Below are positions 1-10,099 of a DNA stretch of 64,000 nucleotides, in pieces. The notes under the pieces were generated by a model that was given only the letters and a program-made list of their open reading frames with translations, had not been told where the DNA came from and made no database searches. The stretch is from Cryobacterium adonitolivorans (GTDB taxonomy: Bacteria; Actinomycetota; Actinomycetes; Actinomycetales; Microbacteriaceae): assembly GCF_004402695.1 (NCBI RefSeq), contig NZ_SOFL01000008.1:27058-91057 (forward strand), in the 5' to 3' direction. Numbering within the stretch: the first letter of the stretch is position 1; every line of letters starts with the position of its first letter. Made by a program: the position numbers and the translations under genes.

Positions 1-633
1 CTCGACGTCACCCTTCCCCAGCTCACCTGGAACGTCTCCCGCACCATCGTCGCCGCGTCCGCGATGGGATTGATGATCAGTGGATTCCCGCTCATCCTCC
101 AGCTCACGTCCCCCGGGGAGCCAGAGGGGCTGATGGGCCTCGTCATCGCCACCGCCACCCTGACTCGTGCCCCGCTGATCGTCGTCGGAATGGCACTGCA
201 AAGTTTCTTGATCGTGTTCTTCCGTGCCAGGGCGGCGCACTTCTGGCGCACCCTGCTGATGCTCGAGGCTGCGGTGCTCGCCATCGGCCTCGTGCTGGCT
301 GTCGTGGGCTATCTGCTCGGCCCTGCTGTCTTCGCGTTCGTGTTCCCCAGTGAGGACGTTCCGGGCAACTGGCTCATCGCCACGTTCGTGCTGTCCAGCG
401 CGCTGGTCGGCGCACTGTGTGTGAGCGCCCCCGCCGTGCTCTCCCGCAACGCACACGCGGCGTTCAGCGCCGGGTGGATCGTCGCCGCGGTCACCACGGT
501 CGTCTGCCTGCTGCTCCCGCTCGAGTTCGTCGAGAAGACCGTGCTGGCCCTACTCATCGGCCCGGCGGCCGGGGTCCTGGTCCACGCGACCTACCTGGCA
601 TTCGTGCGCAACGCCGAACCCGTCCGGGCCTAG
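1..633 (+). CDS. Polysaccharide flippase-like membrane protein, 3' part only
   Basis: The reading frame is open from the first base of the window, so the 5' part lies outside; the ATG at 64 is internal. The visible 210 residues are almost entirely hydrophobic and form about six membrane segments, with short charged loops such as FRARAAHFW and FPSEDVPGN and a short cytoplasmic tail ending EPVRA. There is no soluble domain. This looks like the C-terminal half of a multi-spanning lipid-linked sugar flippase (Wzx/MurJ superfamily), and its place at the head of a glycan locus agrees with that. The family call rests on topology and context, not on a diagnostic motif. It converges on the minus-strand gene that ends at 634, with no intergenic space. 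Confidence 0.55.
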   Translation, partial: LDVTLPQLTWNVSRTIVAASAMGLMISGFPLILQLTSPGEPEGLMGLVIATATLTRAPLIVVGMALQSFLIVFFRARAAHFWRTLLMLEAAVLAIGLVLAVVGYLLGPAVFAFVFPSEDVPGNWLIATFVLSSALVGALCVSAPAVLSRNAHAAFSAGWIVAAVTTVVCLLLPLEFVEKTVLALLIGPAAGVLVHATYLAFVRNAEPVRA

Positions 634-2463
634 TTATTCCAGGCCCCACAGGGTGATGGTGCCGGTCGATCCATCGTCGTTGGTGTACGGCAGGCTCGAC
701 TGCTCGACCAGGTCGGCCGCGTAGCGGTTGCCCCAGTCGTCGCCGCAGGCGCTGTCGGAGAGCACCTGGGTGGCGTTGCCGGCGATCGCCGCGTCCCGGT
801 CGATGGCTCCGCTGAGCCGGCTCGACACTATGGTGGCGATCGCGTCATAGTCGGTGGGCCAGGCCATTCCCAGGTGGTAGTAGGCGATCGGCACGCCAGA
901 GGTGACCTTGAGCACGCGCGGGTCGATGCAGGAATCGACCATGATCAAGGTGCCGGGGTGGGCCTTGGCCGACTGTTGGGCCAGATCGGTGAGCACCGAC
1001 GCCCGGGGCGAATCCGTCACCAGGAGTCCGCGGGCGATACCGCTGCGGTAGAACACCCACCAGTCGGTGAGCGACACCGTGGCGATGCCGATACAGACCG
1101 TGGCGGCGACGATCACGGTCCATCGTGGCACCGGCCGACGTGCCCTCTCCGGCGCCGGAGAAACGCTGTGCGCCCCGGAGTTCCAGAGGTCGGTCAGCAC
1201 CATCACCCCGACGGGGAGGATGGTGGCGGCCACGAGGAAGAAGATGTCCATGTAGAGCCGGTACGGCTCGGCGTTGGCTCCCCAGATGTCGTTGGTGCCG
1301 AGCAGGATCCAGGCAAGCGCGGCGCCGAGCGCGTAGGCGCCCCAGAGCGGGCGTCTCCGCCAGATGGCTGCGGCCAGGATGACGGCCAGGGGCACGATCA
1401 GCGCTAGCCCCGAGATGATCCCGATCTCAAACGGCACGCCCAGTTTGCTGTTCGAGGCGACGCGGTAGGCCAGGAACGGGTCGCCATTGACAAGGCTCAT
1501 GATGGTTCCGACGACCTGGGGGGAGGCGCCGAGAACGACGGCGAAACAATAGAGAAGCACCACGCCCCGGCTGCGCACGATCAGGGCGATCATGCCCGGC
1601 ACCGCGGGCAGCAACCCGAACACCAGCGCCGGCAGCTGACCCCCGGCCTCTGCAACGGTGGGACCGGCCAGGAAAACCACGGGAATGAGCACCACCGACA
1701 GCCCGGCGAGCACGACGTGGCGGCCGCGGAGGATGACCCAGGCCGCCAGGCCGAAGGCCAGCAGATAGATCGCGGCGATGAATGAATAGGTCTGCACATT
1801 GGCGAGACCGCCGAGGACGAGGCTGATCAAGGTGGTGAGCAGCACCCGCGTTCCCGGACGGGCCGGTCGGAGCCAGAGAAGGGCCAGGCTCAGGACACAG
1901 ATCGCCGCGATGGACAATGACACGGATTCACCGTTGAGGGTATGCAGGACGCCGAACGGCCCCCAGATCACGGCGTGGGATTCGAGCGGCGTGTACCAGC
2001 CGGTCACGGTGAGCCTGGAGAAGGTGCCGAGCATGAACGGCACCGGCGCGAGCAGCCCGACCCACCATCTTCGGCTCAGCCCGATGAGGATAGCCGCAAG
2101 CAGGCCGACGAGCACGAGTTGCACGGCCATGCCGCACACGTTCCACGCGACGATGGGATCCCAGCCGGTCACCCGGGCCACAAGGCCGATGGCCTCGTAG
2201 TACATCCGCGGGTAGGTGTTCGCGCCGGTCTCCGTGTCGGGTTCGACTGCGGCGAACTGGCCCTCTGAGAAGTTCTTCACGATCGCGAGATAGCCGAGCT
2301 GGTCGTGCACGAAATAGTCGCGGAAGCGGCCGAGCGAGAAGCCGGGGGTGGCGAGGTACATGCCGGATTGGGTGATCAGGTGCAGCACCAGAGCACCAGC
2401 CACCACCGCTACGGTTCGGAATCGGCCTCGGCCGGATGTTGTAGCCACTCGTCCGTCTGTCAC
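634..2463 (-). CDS. Large polytopic membrane protein, probable GT-C-like glycan assembly protein
   Basis: About 609 residues with 11-13 predicted membrane segments. An extracytoplasmic loop follows the first segment (YLATPGFSLGRFRDYFVHDQ and an acidic EPDTETGANTYPR stretch), and a soluble C-terminal domain of about 130 residues contains VDSCIDPRVLKVTSG. A short acidic loop after the first segment is the layout of GT-C polyprenyl-phosphate-sugar glycosyltransferases, but no motif proves activity. I place the start at GTG 2463, because TATGGT lies six bases upstream and the extra 32 residues of the longer frame are proline- and arginine-rich and unlike a signal sequence. It diverges from glf. 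A role in the same wall polysaccharide is inferred from position. Confidence 0.6.
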   Translation of the reverse strand: MTDGRVATTSGRGRFRTVAVVAGALVLHLITQSGMYLATPGFSLGRFRDYFVHDQLGYLAIVKNFSEGQFAAVEPDTETGANTYPRMYYEAIGLVARVTGWDPIVAWNVCGMAVQLVLVGLLAAILIGLSRRWWVGLLAPVPFMLGTFSRLTVTGWYTPLESHAVIWGPFGVLHTLNGESVSLSIAAICVLSLALLWLRPARPGTRVLLTTLISLVLGGLANVQTYSFIAAIYLLAFGLAAWVILRGRHVVLAGLSVVLIPVVFLAGPTVAEAGGQLPALVFGLLPAVPGMIALIVRSRGVVLLYCFAVVLGASPQVVGTIMSLVNGDPFLAYRVASNSKLGVPFEIGIISGLALIVPLAVILAAAIWRRRPLWGAYALGAALAWILLGTNDIWGANAEPYRLYMDIFFLVAATILPVGVMVLTDLWNSGAHSVSPAPERARRPVPRWTVIVAATVCIGIATVSLTDWWVFYRSGIARGLLVTDSPRASVLTDLAQQSAKAHPGTLIMVDSCIDPRVLKVTSGVPIAYYHLGMAWPTDYDAIATIVSSRLSGAIDRDAAIAGNATQVLSDSACGDDWGNRYAADLVEQSSLPYTNDDGSTGTITLWGLE

Positions 2464-2475
2464 TGGTTCACCATA
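2464..2475 (-). promoter_or_regulatory. -10 box for a leaderless start (TATGGT, 2470-2475)
   Basis: TATGGT on the minus strand is separated by six bases from GTG 2463. It decides the start of the membrane protein. Confidence 0.5.
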
Positions 2476-2533
2476 CAACGGGGCGCTGAGCGGACCTGCT
2501 GCCGGCCCCGGTGCCTGCCGCGCCGGGAACTGA

Positions 2534-3787
<1,254 letters not shown>

Positions 3788-3805
3788 CGACTCGGAGTTA
3801 TCAAC

Positions 3806-5797
3806 ATGTCCTCCCCCATTGTTCTGCAAAAAGTAGTCTTCCCCTCGTCATCCGAGCCGGATGTCGCCCCGCTCTACGTCGACCCCGACGAGTGGACCCA
3901 GATCGTCACCCCCGGCCAGCCGACCGGCCGGAAGCGCCGCGCCGCGGCTTCCGACTCGACGCTGCAGCCGTTGCGTCTCACCCACCACAACGTCACCCCG
4001 ATGCTCGCCGGCCGGCGCGGCCTCAAGCCGGGCCTGGACAAGCGGATCTCCCTGGGCACCTACTTCAACGCCTTCCCCGCCAGCTACTGGCGCCGCTGGA
4101 CCCGATTGGCCGGGGTGCGCCTGAGCATCTCCACCACCGGACCCGGCGACGTCATCGTCTACCGGTCCAATGCGCGCGGCGTGATCCAGGTCGTCGACTC
4201 CGCCCATGTCGAAGTGGCCGGCACCGTTGAGTTCGACCTCGGTTTCGACTACTTCATCGACGGCGGCTGGTACTGGTTCGACCTGGTCTCCCGCGGTGAG
4301 GACTTCGCCCTCACCAGCGCGGAATGGCAGGCTCCCCCCACCACCGAGCCGGCCGGGCCCGAGCGTACTCTCACCATCGCGATCACCACCCTGAACCGCA
4401 CGGCCTACTGCCTCGAGCTGCTGGCCACCGTCGCGACCGACGCCGACGTCCTCGCCGGACTCGACCAGATCATCGTCGTCGACCAGGGCACGGACAAGAT
4501 CCGCGACCACAGCCGGTACGCCGAGGTGGACGCCGCACTCGGCGGCCGCCTGCGCGTCATCGACCAGGTCAACGCCGGTGGTTCCGGCGGGTTCTCCCGC
4601 GGCATGCTGGAGACCGTCGCCGCCGGCGACAGCGACTACGTGATGCTGCTGGACGACGACGTCGTCGTCGAGCCGGAGAGCATCCGCCGTGCCCTCGCCT
4701 TCGCCAGGCAGTGCACAGACCCGACCATCGTCGGCGGCCACATGTTCGACATGTTCGACAAGACCAAGCTGCACGCCTTTGCCGAGTCGATCGACAGCTG
4801 GAACTTCATGTGGGGCCCGATCACCCCGTCCCGCCACGACTTCACCGCGATGAACCTGCGGCAGACCACCTGGCTGCACAAGCGCAACGACGTGGCATAC
4901 AACGGCTGGTGGATGAGCCTCATCCCCGTCGAGATTATCCGTGAAATCGGCCTGTCACTGCCGGTTTTCATCAAGTGGGACGACGCAGAATTCTCGCTGC
5001 GGGCCTCCGAACACGGCTATTCGACCGTCAGCCTGCCCGGCGCCGCGGTCTGGCACGTGTCGTGGGTCGACAAGGACGACTCGCGGGACTGGCAGGCGTT
5101 CTATCACGCGCGCAACCGTCTGGTCGCCGCCCTGCTGCACTCCCCGCACGCCAAGGGCGGTCGCCTGACCATCAGCAACCTGGCCTCGGACGTCCGGCAC
5201 CTGCTGACCATGGACTATTACACAGTCAAGTTGCGCCAGCTGGCCTACGAGAGCGTCATGGCCGGGCCGGATGCCCTGCACGGCGAACTGACCACCCGGC
5301 TTCCCGCCATTCGGGCGATCGCCGCGGACTACCCGGAGTCCGGACTCATCAAGGACCTCAGCCGGTTCGGACGGTTCCCGATGACCAACCTCGTCGGCAG
5401 CGACGAGCCGCGTCCCAGTGGGCGCAAGCTGTACTCCTTCCTGATCAGGAACTTCGTTCGCCACGGCATCAGGAAGCCGCATGCGAACGCCGGAGTGCGC
5501 CCCGATACCCACCTGCCTCGCACGGCACCGTGGTGGACCGTGCCGAGCCTGGACAGCGTGGTCATCACCAATGCCGAAGGGTCCGGAGTGACCTGGCACA
5601 TCCGGGACCGCGGCATGTTCCGGTCGCTACTCTGGTCCAGCCTGACCCAGAACCTCCGCTTCCGCCGCCGCTGGAGCAGCCTGAGTGAAACGTACCGCTC
5701 GCGCAAGCACGACCTCACCTCGATGGAGTCCTGGACGGACACCCTCGGCCTGGACGCCAGGGACGCGGCCGGCATCGCGGCACGTAACCGCGAATAG
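3806..5797 (+). CDS. GlfT2-like galactofuranosyltransferase (GT2)
   Basis: A 663-residue protein with the architecture of mycobacterial GlfT2: an N-terminal beta-rich domain (about 1-180) with FNAFPASYWRRWT, a GT-A domain starting at TLTIAITTLNRTAYC, and an alpha-helical C-terminal part. The metal-binding triad is in VMLLDDDVVVEPES. The acceptor-side sequences NGWWMSLIP and IKWDDAEFSLRASEHGY follow, then a conserved histidine in AAVWHVSWVDKDD. GlfT2 processively polymerises galactofuranose on a polyprenyl-linked acceptor at the inner face of the membrane. It follows glf directly, which fits a donor-maker and user pair. The exact linkage and polymer in this organism cannot be read from sequence. 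Confidence 0.85.
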   Translation: MSSPIVLQKVVFPSSSEPDVAPLYVDPDEWTQIVTPGQPTGRKRRAAASDSTLQPLRLTHHNVTPMLAGRRGLKPGLDKRISLGTYFNAFPASYWRRWTRLAGVRLSISTTGPGDVIVYRSNARGVIQVVDSAHVEVAGTVEFDLGFDYFIDGGWYWFDLVSRGEDFALTSAEWQAPPTTEPAGPERTLTIAITTLNRTAYCLELLATVATDADVLAGLDQIIVVDQGTDKIRDHSRYAEVDAALGGRLRVIDQVNAGGSGGFSRGMLETVAAGDSDYVMLLDDDVVVEPESIRRALAFARQCTDPTIVGGHMFDMFDKTKLHAFAESIDSWNFMWGPITPSRHDFTAMNLRQTTWLHKRNDVAYNGWWMSLIPVEIIREIGLSLPVFIKWDDAEFSLRASEHGYSTVSLPGAAVWHVSWVDKDDSRDWQAFYHARNRLVAALLHSPHAKGGRLTISNLASDVRHLLTMDYYTVKLRQLAYESVMAGPDALHGELTTRLPAIRAIAADYPESGLIKDLSRFGRFPMTNLVGSDEPRPSGRKLYSFLIRNFVRHGIRKPHANAGVRPDTHLPRTAPWWTVPSLDSVVITNAEGSGVTWHIRDRGMFRSLLWSSLTQNLRFRRRWSSLSETYRSRKHDLTSMESWTDTLGLDARDAAGIAARNRE

Positions 5798-5824
5798 TGA
5801 CGGGTCAGCGCAAGTGCTGACAGA

Positions 5825-5830
5825 TAGAAT
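5825..5830 (+). promoter_or_regulatory. -10 box (TAGAAT) upstream of the ABC exporter
   Basis: TAGAAT ends five bases before GTG 5836. Transcription would therefore begin at or next to the GTG of the small leader frame described below. Confidence 0.45.
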
Positions 5831-5835
5831 CGCGG

Positions 5836-5898
5836 GTGGGCCAGTTGCCCCCTCCCGGCGAAACCCCGGCAGGCGACGTGATGATAGGACCCGCGTGA
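5836..5898 (+). CDS. Possible 20-codon leader peptide coupled to the exporter permease
   Basis: A very short frame begins GTG five bases after TAGAAT and ends with TGA at 5896-5898. That stop overlaps the GTG start of the permease (5895) in the GTGA arrangement used at other coupled junctions of this window. The peptide begins MGQLPPPGETPAG and carries three consecutive prolines, which can slow ribosomes. It has no homology I recognise. It may be a translated leader that sets permease translation, or a chance frame; codon-level conservation is not visible from one genome. Confidence 0.35.
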   Translation: MGQLPPPGETPAGDVMIGPA

Positions 5899-6767
5899 CG
5901 CAAATCGCCCCAGTACCCGACCTCGACGGGTTCGTCCGGCCTGGTCAAGGGGCCGGACTGATCGACGTCTTCCGACGCCGGTACCTGCTCTCACTCCTGG
6001 TGCGCAAGGAGGTCCAGGTCCGGTACCGAGGTTCCGTGCTCGGCTGGATGTGGTCGTACGTCAAACCGATCACCCAATTCCTGGTCTTCTTCGTCGCCCT
6101 CGGCGTCTTCCTGCAGTTGAACGGCACCATACCGAACTACCCGGTGTACCTGTTCTCCGGTCTCGTGGTCATCAATCTCTTCAGCGAGTCCTTCAGCAAC
6201 GGCACCAAATCGCTCGTCGACAATGCTCCTCTGATCAAGAAAATCTACCTGCCCCGGGAGCTTTTCCCGGTGTCATCGACCCTGGTGGCGTTCATCAACT
6301 TCCTCCCTCAGGCGCTCGTGCTTGCGGTGGTCTGCTTCCTCACCGGGTGGCAACCGAACGGTCTCCAGCTGCTCGGGATAGCGCTCGGGGTGCTGATCAT
6401 CGTGCTCCTGGCCATGGGACTGAGCCTGTTCTTCGGGTCAATCAATGTGTCGTTCAGGGACGCGCAGAACTTCGTCGAGCTGATCCTGCTCGTGGCGACC
6501 TGGGCCTCCCCCGTGCTCTACCAGTGGACAACCGTCGCGAAGGTCCTGCCGGACTGGCTGATGGTCATCTATCGGCTCAATCCGGTGACCGCGGCGGTTG
6601 AACTGCTGCACGCCGGTTTCTGGTATCCGACGACAGACGGGCAGGCCCCGATGCCACCGGACCTGTGGTTCTTCGGCCTGTGCGCCCTGGTGACCTCGAG
6701 CATCCTTCTGGTCATCGGCCAGCTTGTGTTTCGCCGATTGGAGCGCCGTTTTGCCCAAGACCTTTAG
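5895..6767 (+). CDS. ABC-2 type polysaccharide exporter permease (Wzm-like)
   Basis: 290 residues with an N-terminal amphipathic stretch (FRRRYLLSLLVRKEVQVRYRGSVLGWMWS) typical of Wzm/TagG permeases, followed by six membrane segments. The RGSVLGWMWSYVKPI motif and FRDAQNFVELILLVATWASPVLY are characteristic of this family. With the ATPase that overlaps its 3' end it should move a lipid-linked glycan across the membrane. Start GTG 5895 is chosen because the family's conserved N-terminus follows directly; the longer frame upstream overlaps glfT2. The gene lies downstream of galactofuran synthesis, so that polymer or a rhamnan is the likely cargo. Confidence 0.88.
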   Translation: MTQIAPVPDLDGFVRPGQGAGLIDVFRRRYLLSLLVRKEVQVRYRGSVLGWMWSYVKPITQFLVFFVALGVFLQLNGTIPNYPVYLFSGLVVINLFSESFSNGTKSLVDNAPLIKKIYLPRELFPVSSTLVAFINFLPQALVLAVVCFLTGWQPNGLQLLGIALGVLIIVLLAMGLSLFFGSINVSFRDAQNFVELILLVATWASPVLYQWTTVAKVLPDWLMVIYRLNPVTAAVELLHAGFWYPTTDGQAPMPPDLWFFGLCALVTSSILLVIGQLVFRRLERRFAQDL

Positions 6768-7509
6768 CGGTCAGGCCTCGACGCCTCCGCGTCTGGCCAT
6801 CATCGCCACCAAGCTCAGCAAGACGTTTCTGCTGCGGCACACGCACTCTCTCAAAGAATCCGTCATCGCGGCAGTCCGCCGCAAGCCGATTTCGTCCAGC
6901 TTCAACGCCCTCGAGGACGTGAGCTTCCAGATCAACACCGGCGAGTCCGTCGCCCTGCTCGGATTCAACGGGTCGGGGAAGTCCACCCTGCTCAAGCTGA
7001 TCTCCGGGGTTCTCCGCCCCGACAGGGGCGAGGTGTTGACCCGCGGCCGCGTCGCCGGGCTCATCGAGGTCGGTGCGGGCTTCCATCCCGACCTGTCCGG
7101 CAGGGAGAACATCTACCTCAACGCGGCCATCCTCGGCATGTCGCAGAAGGAGATCGACGCTCGCTTCGACGACATCGTCGAGTTCAGCGAAATCGCCAAG
7201 TTCATCGACACCGAGGTCAAGCACTACTCCTCCGGCATGTTCCTGCGGCTGGCGTTCTCCGTCGCGATCCACACCGAGGTGGACATCCTCCTGGTCGACG
7301 AGATCCTATCTGTGGGCGACGAACCCTTCCAGCGCAAGTGCCTGGCTAAGATCCGCCAACTGCACGCCGAGGGGCGCACCCTGGTCGTCGTCAGCCACGA
7401 CCTGGGGATGGTCGCCGACCTCTGCGACCGCGGCATCCTGATCGACAAGGGCAAGGTCGTCTTCGACGGCGAATCCCACGAAGCCGTCAGGCGGATGCGC
7501 GCTCAGTAA
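6751..7509 (+). CDS. ABC exporter ATP-binding protein (Wzt-like)
   Basis: 252 residues. Walker A is GFNGSGKSTLLK, the signature is YSSGMFLRLAFS and Walker B is ILLVDEILSVGDEPFQRKC, followed by the H-loop VVVSHDLGMV. The LIEVGAGFHPDLSGRENIYLN stretch is diagnostic of the Wzt/TagH polysaccharide branch. It lacks the C-terminal carbohydrate-binding domain of serotype-specific Wzt proteins, so coupling to chain capping is unlikely. TTG 6751 is preferred as start because GGAG sits seven bases upstream; the permease stop is inside this gene (17-base overlap). A strong hairpin terminator follows. Confidence 0.88.
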   Translation: MPKTFSGQASTPPRLAIIATKLSKTFLLRHTHSLKESVIAAVRRKPISSSFNALEDVSFQINTGESVALLGFNGSGKSTLLKLISGVLRPDRGEVLTRGRVAGLIEVGAGFHPDLSGRENIYLNAAILGMSQKEIDARFDDIVEFSEIAKFIDTEVKHYSSGMFLRLAFSVAIHTEVDILLVDEILSVGDEPFQRKCLAKIRQLHAEGRTLVVVSHDLGMVADLCDRGILIDKGKVVFDGESHEAVRRMRAQ

Positions 7510-7529
7510 AACGGGGCGTTAAACGCACA

Positions 7530-7560
7530 GCGCGCCCAGACCGAGGTCTGGGCGCGCTTT
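7530..7560. terminator. Bidirectional rho-independent terminator
   Basis: GCGCGCCCAGACC and GGTCTGGGCGCGC form a 13-bp stem around a 2-base centre, followed by TTT on the plus strand. It lies between the converging exporter ATPase gene and the secreted-protein gene. Confidence 0.85.
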
Positions 7561-7587
7561 CGTGTGCCCGGCGCCTGGCGTGCGGCC

Positions 7588-9930
7588 CTAGAGGGCGCCG
7601 CCGTCGGGGAGGGTCGAGATCTCCGAGCCGTTCACGGTGAAGACCTGCGGCCCAGAGCCTCCGTTTGCCGCGACCAGGTCAGCCCAGGTGCGAACCGTGC
7701 GTCGCTGACCGTTGACGAGGTAGTACACCACGGCCGAGTCGGAGGACTTCAGGAAAACCCGCTCGAGCGGCGCGGCGCCGGAACGGTTGAGCACCCCGCA
7801 CCCATCACCCAGGGCCGCTACTGGAAGGCCGTGTGGGTTGCTGCCCGATACCGAGTACAGCGTTCCGCCAAGTCCGATATACGTGGTTCCCGCGCAGGAC
7901 ACGACCCGGCTCAGAGTCGCTCCCGTCGTGGCGTACGCGTTGATCAGCCGATCGGAAACGACCCGCCACGAAGCGAGGCCCAGGGCATCGCTCGTGCCGA
8001 ACGAATCGAGCCGCAGCTTGCGGTCCAGTCCGTCGGTGACCCACACCGTGGCATCCTGGTTCGACTTCACCAGGGAGTACGGAGCCACGACGCCACCGGG
8101 CTGGGGCAGTCCACGCACGGTGTCAGCCGTGAGCGATGAAATCACCGGCGCGGAACCGTTGTTGAGACGGAGCACGTCACTCCAGCCCCACACCGGTCGG
8201 GCGGCGCCGCCGGTGAGGAGGAAGACCTCGGGCGAGCCCGGGGTGATCACGAACGCCGCGGAGGCGATGGTCGCTCCGCCGCCCAGGGCCGCACACGTCG
8301 GACCGGTCAGCGGAGTGACCGGGATCCCGGTTCCGTTGCTACTCAGCGGCGAGAAGACCCCGCCGTTCACCAGGCCCTCGGTGCCGTTGCAGTTCACCAC
8401 GACGGTAAGGTCAGCGCCGGCTCTGGGGTACCCGTTGACGACGTTGTCGCTCACGGTGCGGATGCTGTTCAGACCGAACTCGGCCAGGACCGCCATCGAC
8501 GGGATGCGGATGCGGGAGCCCCAGCCGTCGACGTAGAAGACGTCGCTGGACGACCCCGACTTGATCGCGGTGGCGGGAGTGGCCAGCACCCGGCCGACGG
8601 GGAAACGCTCGGCCGCGCTGTTGCGGATGGTTCCCACCCACGGGCTGGCGCCGCCGTTCAGGCGGAGCACACCCGCCCACTCATCCACGGGGAACCTGGT
8701 CGCAGCGTTCAGGTAGTAGACGGTGGAGGTACCGGGCTGGACGACGAACGCCGAAACGTCTCCGCCACCGGGCAGCTTGCCCCACTGCCCCGGCATCAGG
8801 TCGATGGCCTTGGAGCAGTCGAAGCCCCAGTCGCCCACCTGGTTGCAGGTGCTGAAGCGATGCCGCGAGTTGCCCTGGACCAGCGCGATCTCACCGGTCA
8901 GGGGGTTGCGAACCAGCTCACTGGCCACCTGTCCCGTCGAATAGCCGGTCAGGTAGGACGCGGGCACATCGCGGTAACTGCCGAGGTTGGCCAGCGCGTT
9001 GTAGACGTCCATGGTGGGGATCGGGTACTTGACTGTGCCCGCGATCAGGAACAGGCCGCCGCTGCTGGTGTCGCGAACGATGGAGCTGCCACCGTGGGTA
9101 TCGCCGAACCAGTCGGTGAAGATCGCCCAGAAGTTGCGGTTGCCGTACGAGGAGCAGCCATCGCCGGTGCCATACATGTTGTTCAGTGCGGCATCGTTCG
9201 GGCGGTAGGGCGTGTAGACGTAGAGCCCCGCCGTGGCCTGGTTTTCGATGTACACGTTCGACGATCCGCATCCGGCGTTCGGATTCCACTGGATGGTGTT
9301 CCAACGGCCGGCGACATACCCGCGCGAGCCCGGGTTGGCCTGGTACTTCTTGAACTGATACGCGGCGTTGTAGACCTGGTTGAAGAAGCCGTAGAAATTC
9401 GCGTCGCAGTCCGCGGTATCGGGGCAACCATAGCCCGTGGCGGAGCGGTACTGCCTGGCGGTCGGCCAGGCATCCCTGATCAGCGCCTGCTCCTTTTCGA
9501 GGAGCACCAGGAGGGCCTGCGGGTTGATGCCGCAGGCGATCCCGACCTTGTAGACAATGGTGGCGGCGGACTCGCTGGCGGAGCCCTGATAGGCGGCGCA
9601 CCCCTCGCTCTTGGCCCCCTGGGAGGCTGTCGCCTGTGAGTAGTCCTTGAGACAGACGTACCCGGACCGGCAATTGGGCACCTTGGCGTTCAGGAACGCC
9701 TGGATCTCATTGGCAGACATGGCGCCGGAGTTGTAGAACTCGGCGTCGCTGATGATGTTTCCGGCGTTGAAGTCGCTCCCATTGGCGGCCTCGGCCGAAT
9801 CCTGGGTGGTGGTGGCTCCGACCGTGAGGAAGCCGAGAACGAGGGCGAACACCCCAAGTGTGGCGAGGAGCTGTCGGCCACCCGGCCATCGGACGTGCGG
9901 TGCGTGCAGCTCTGAATCGGGTCTGAACAC
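7588..9930 (-). CDS. Large secreted protein: lysozyme-like domain plus C-terminal propeller-like repeats
   Basis: 780 residues from GTG 9930, which has GAGG seven bases upstream. A Sec signal peptide (ATLGVFALVLGFLTVG, then a DSAEAA cleavage region) is followed by a cysteine-rich globular domain (about 45-300). That domain contains GINPQALLVLLEKEQALIRD and YGFFNQVYNAAYQFKKY, reminiscent of lysozyme-like peptidoglycan-binding folds. The rest is built of imperfect repeats. One type reads like VYYLNAATRFPVDEWAGVLR and recurs near 8180 and 7720; the other reads like VWVTDGLDRKLRLDSFG. Related proteins are often labelled hemagglutinin or hypothetical. Enzymatic activity is unproven. The location inside the glycan locus suggests a surface protein acting on or binding the wall. 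Confidence 0.7.
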   Translation of the reverse strand: MFRPDSELHAPHVRWPGGRQLLATLGVFALVLGFLTVGATTTQDSAEAANGSDFNAGNIISDAEFYNSGAMSANEIQAFLNAKVPNCRSGYVCLKDYSQATASQGAKSEGCAAYQGSASESAATIVYKVGIACGINPQALLVLLEKEQALIRDAWPTARQYRSATGYGCPDTADCDANFYGFFNQVYNAAYQFKKYQANPGSRGYVAGRWNTIQWNPNAGCGSSNVYIENQATAGLYVYTPYRPNDAALNNMYGTGDGCSSYGNRNFWAIFTDWFGDTHGGSSIVRDTSSGGLFLIAGTVKYPIPTMDVYNALANLGSYRDVPASYLTGYSTGQVASELVRNPLTGEIALVQGNSRHRFSTCNQVGDWGFDCSKAIDLMPGQWGKLPGGGDVSAFVVQPGTSTVYYLNAATRFPVDEWAGVLRLNGGASPWVGTIRNSAAERFPVGRVLATPATAIKSGSSSDVFYVDGWGSRIRIPSMAVLAEFGLNSIRTVSDNVVNGYPRAGADLTVVVNCNGTEGLVNGGVFSPLSSNGTGIPVTPLTGPTCAALGGGATIASAAFVITPGSPEVFLLTGGAARPVWGWSDVLRLNNGSAPVISSLTADTVRGLPQPGGVVAPYSLVKSNQDATVWVTDGLDRKLRLDSFGTSDALGLASWRVVSDRLINAYATTGATLSRVVSCAGTTYIGLGGTLYSVSGSNPHGLPVAALGDGCGVLNRSGAAPLERVFLKSSDSAVVYYLVNGQRRTVRTWADLVAANGGSGPQVFTVNGSEISTLPDGGAL

Positions 9931-10042
9931 GTCGTGGCCTCGGCTATCTGTCGGTGCTAATCGGAAGCAAACTTCGAGAAAGGCCCGGAGAACGCCAGAT
10001 TGATTTGCCCCCCACTGCACCACTCACGCGTCTGCACACGTT

Positions 10043-10056
10043 CGATAACCTTATCG
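10043..10056. promoter_or_regulatory. 14-bp palindrome in the upstream region of the secreted-protein gene
   Basis: CGATAACCTTATCG is a 6+2+6 dyad about 115 bases before the secreted protein's start and 44 bases past the end of the neighbouring GT2 gene. A weak hairpin, GCCAGG with CCTGGC (10056-10076), adjoins it. It could be an operator or part of a terminator. Confidence 0.3.
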
Positions 10057-10099
10057 CCAGGCGGTTGCGACCTGGCTTCGCCGAAACATGACGCGCCGG

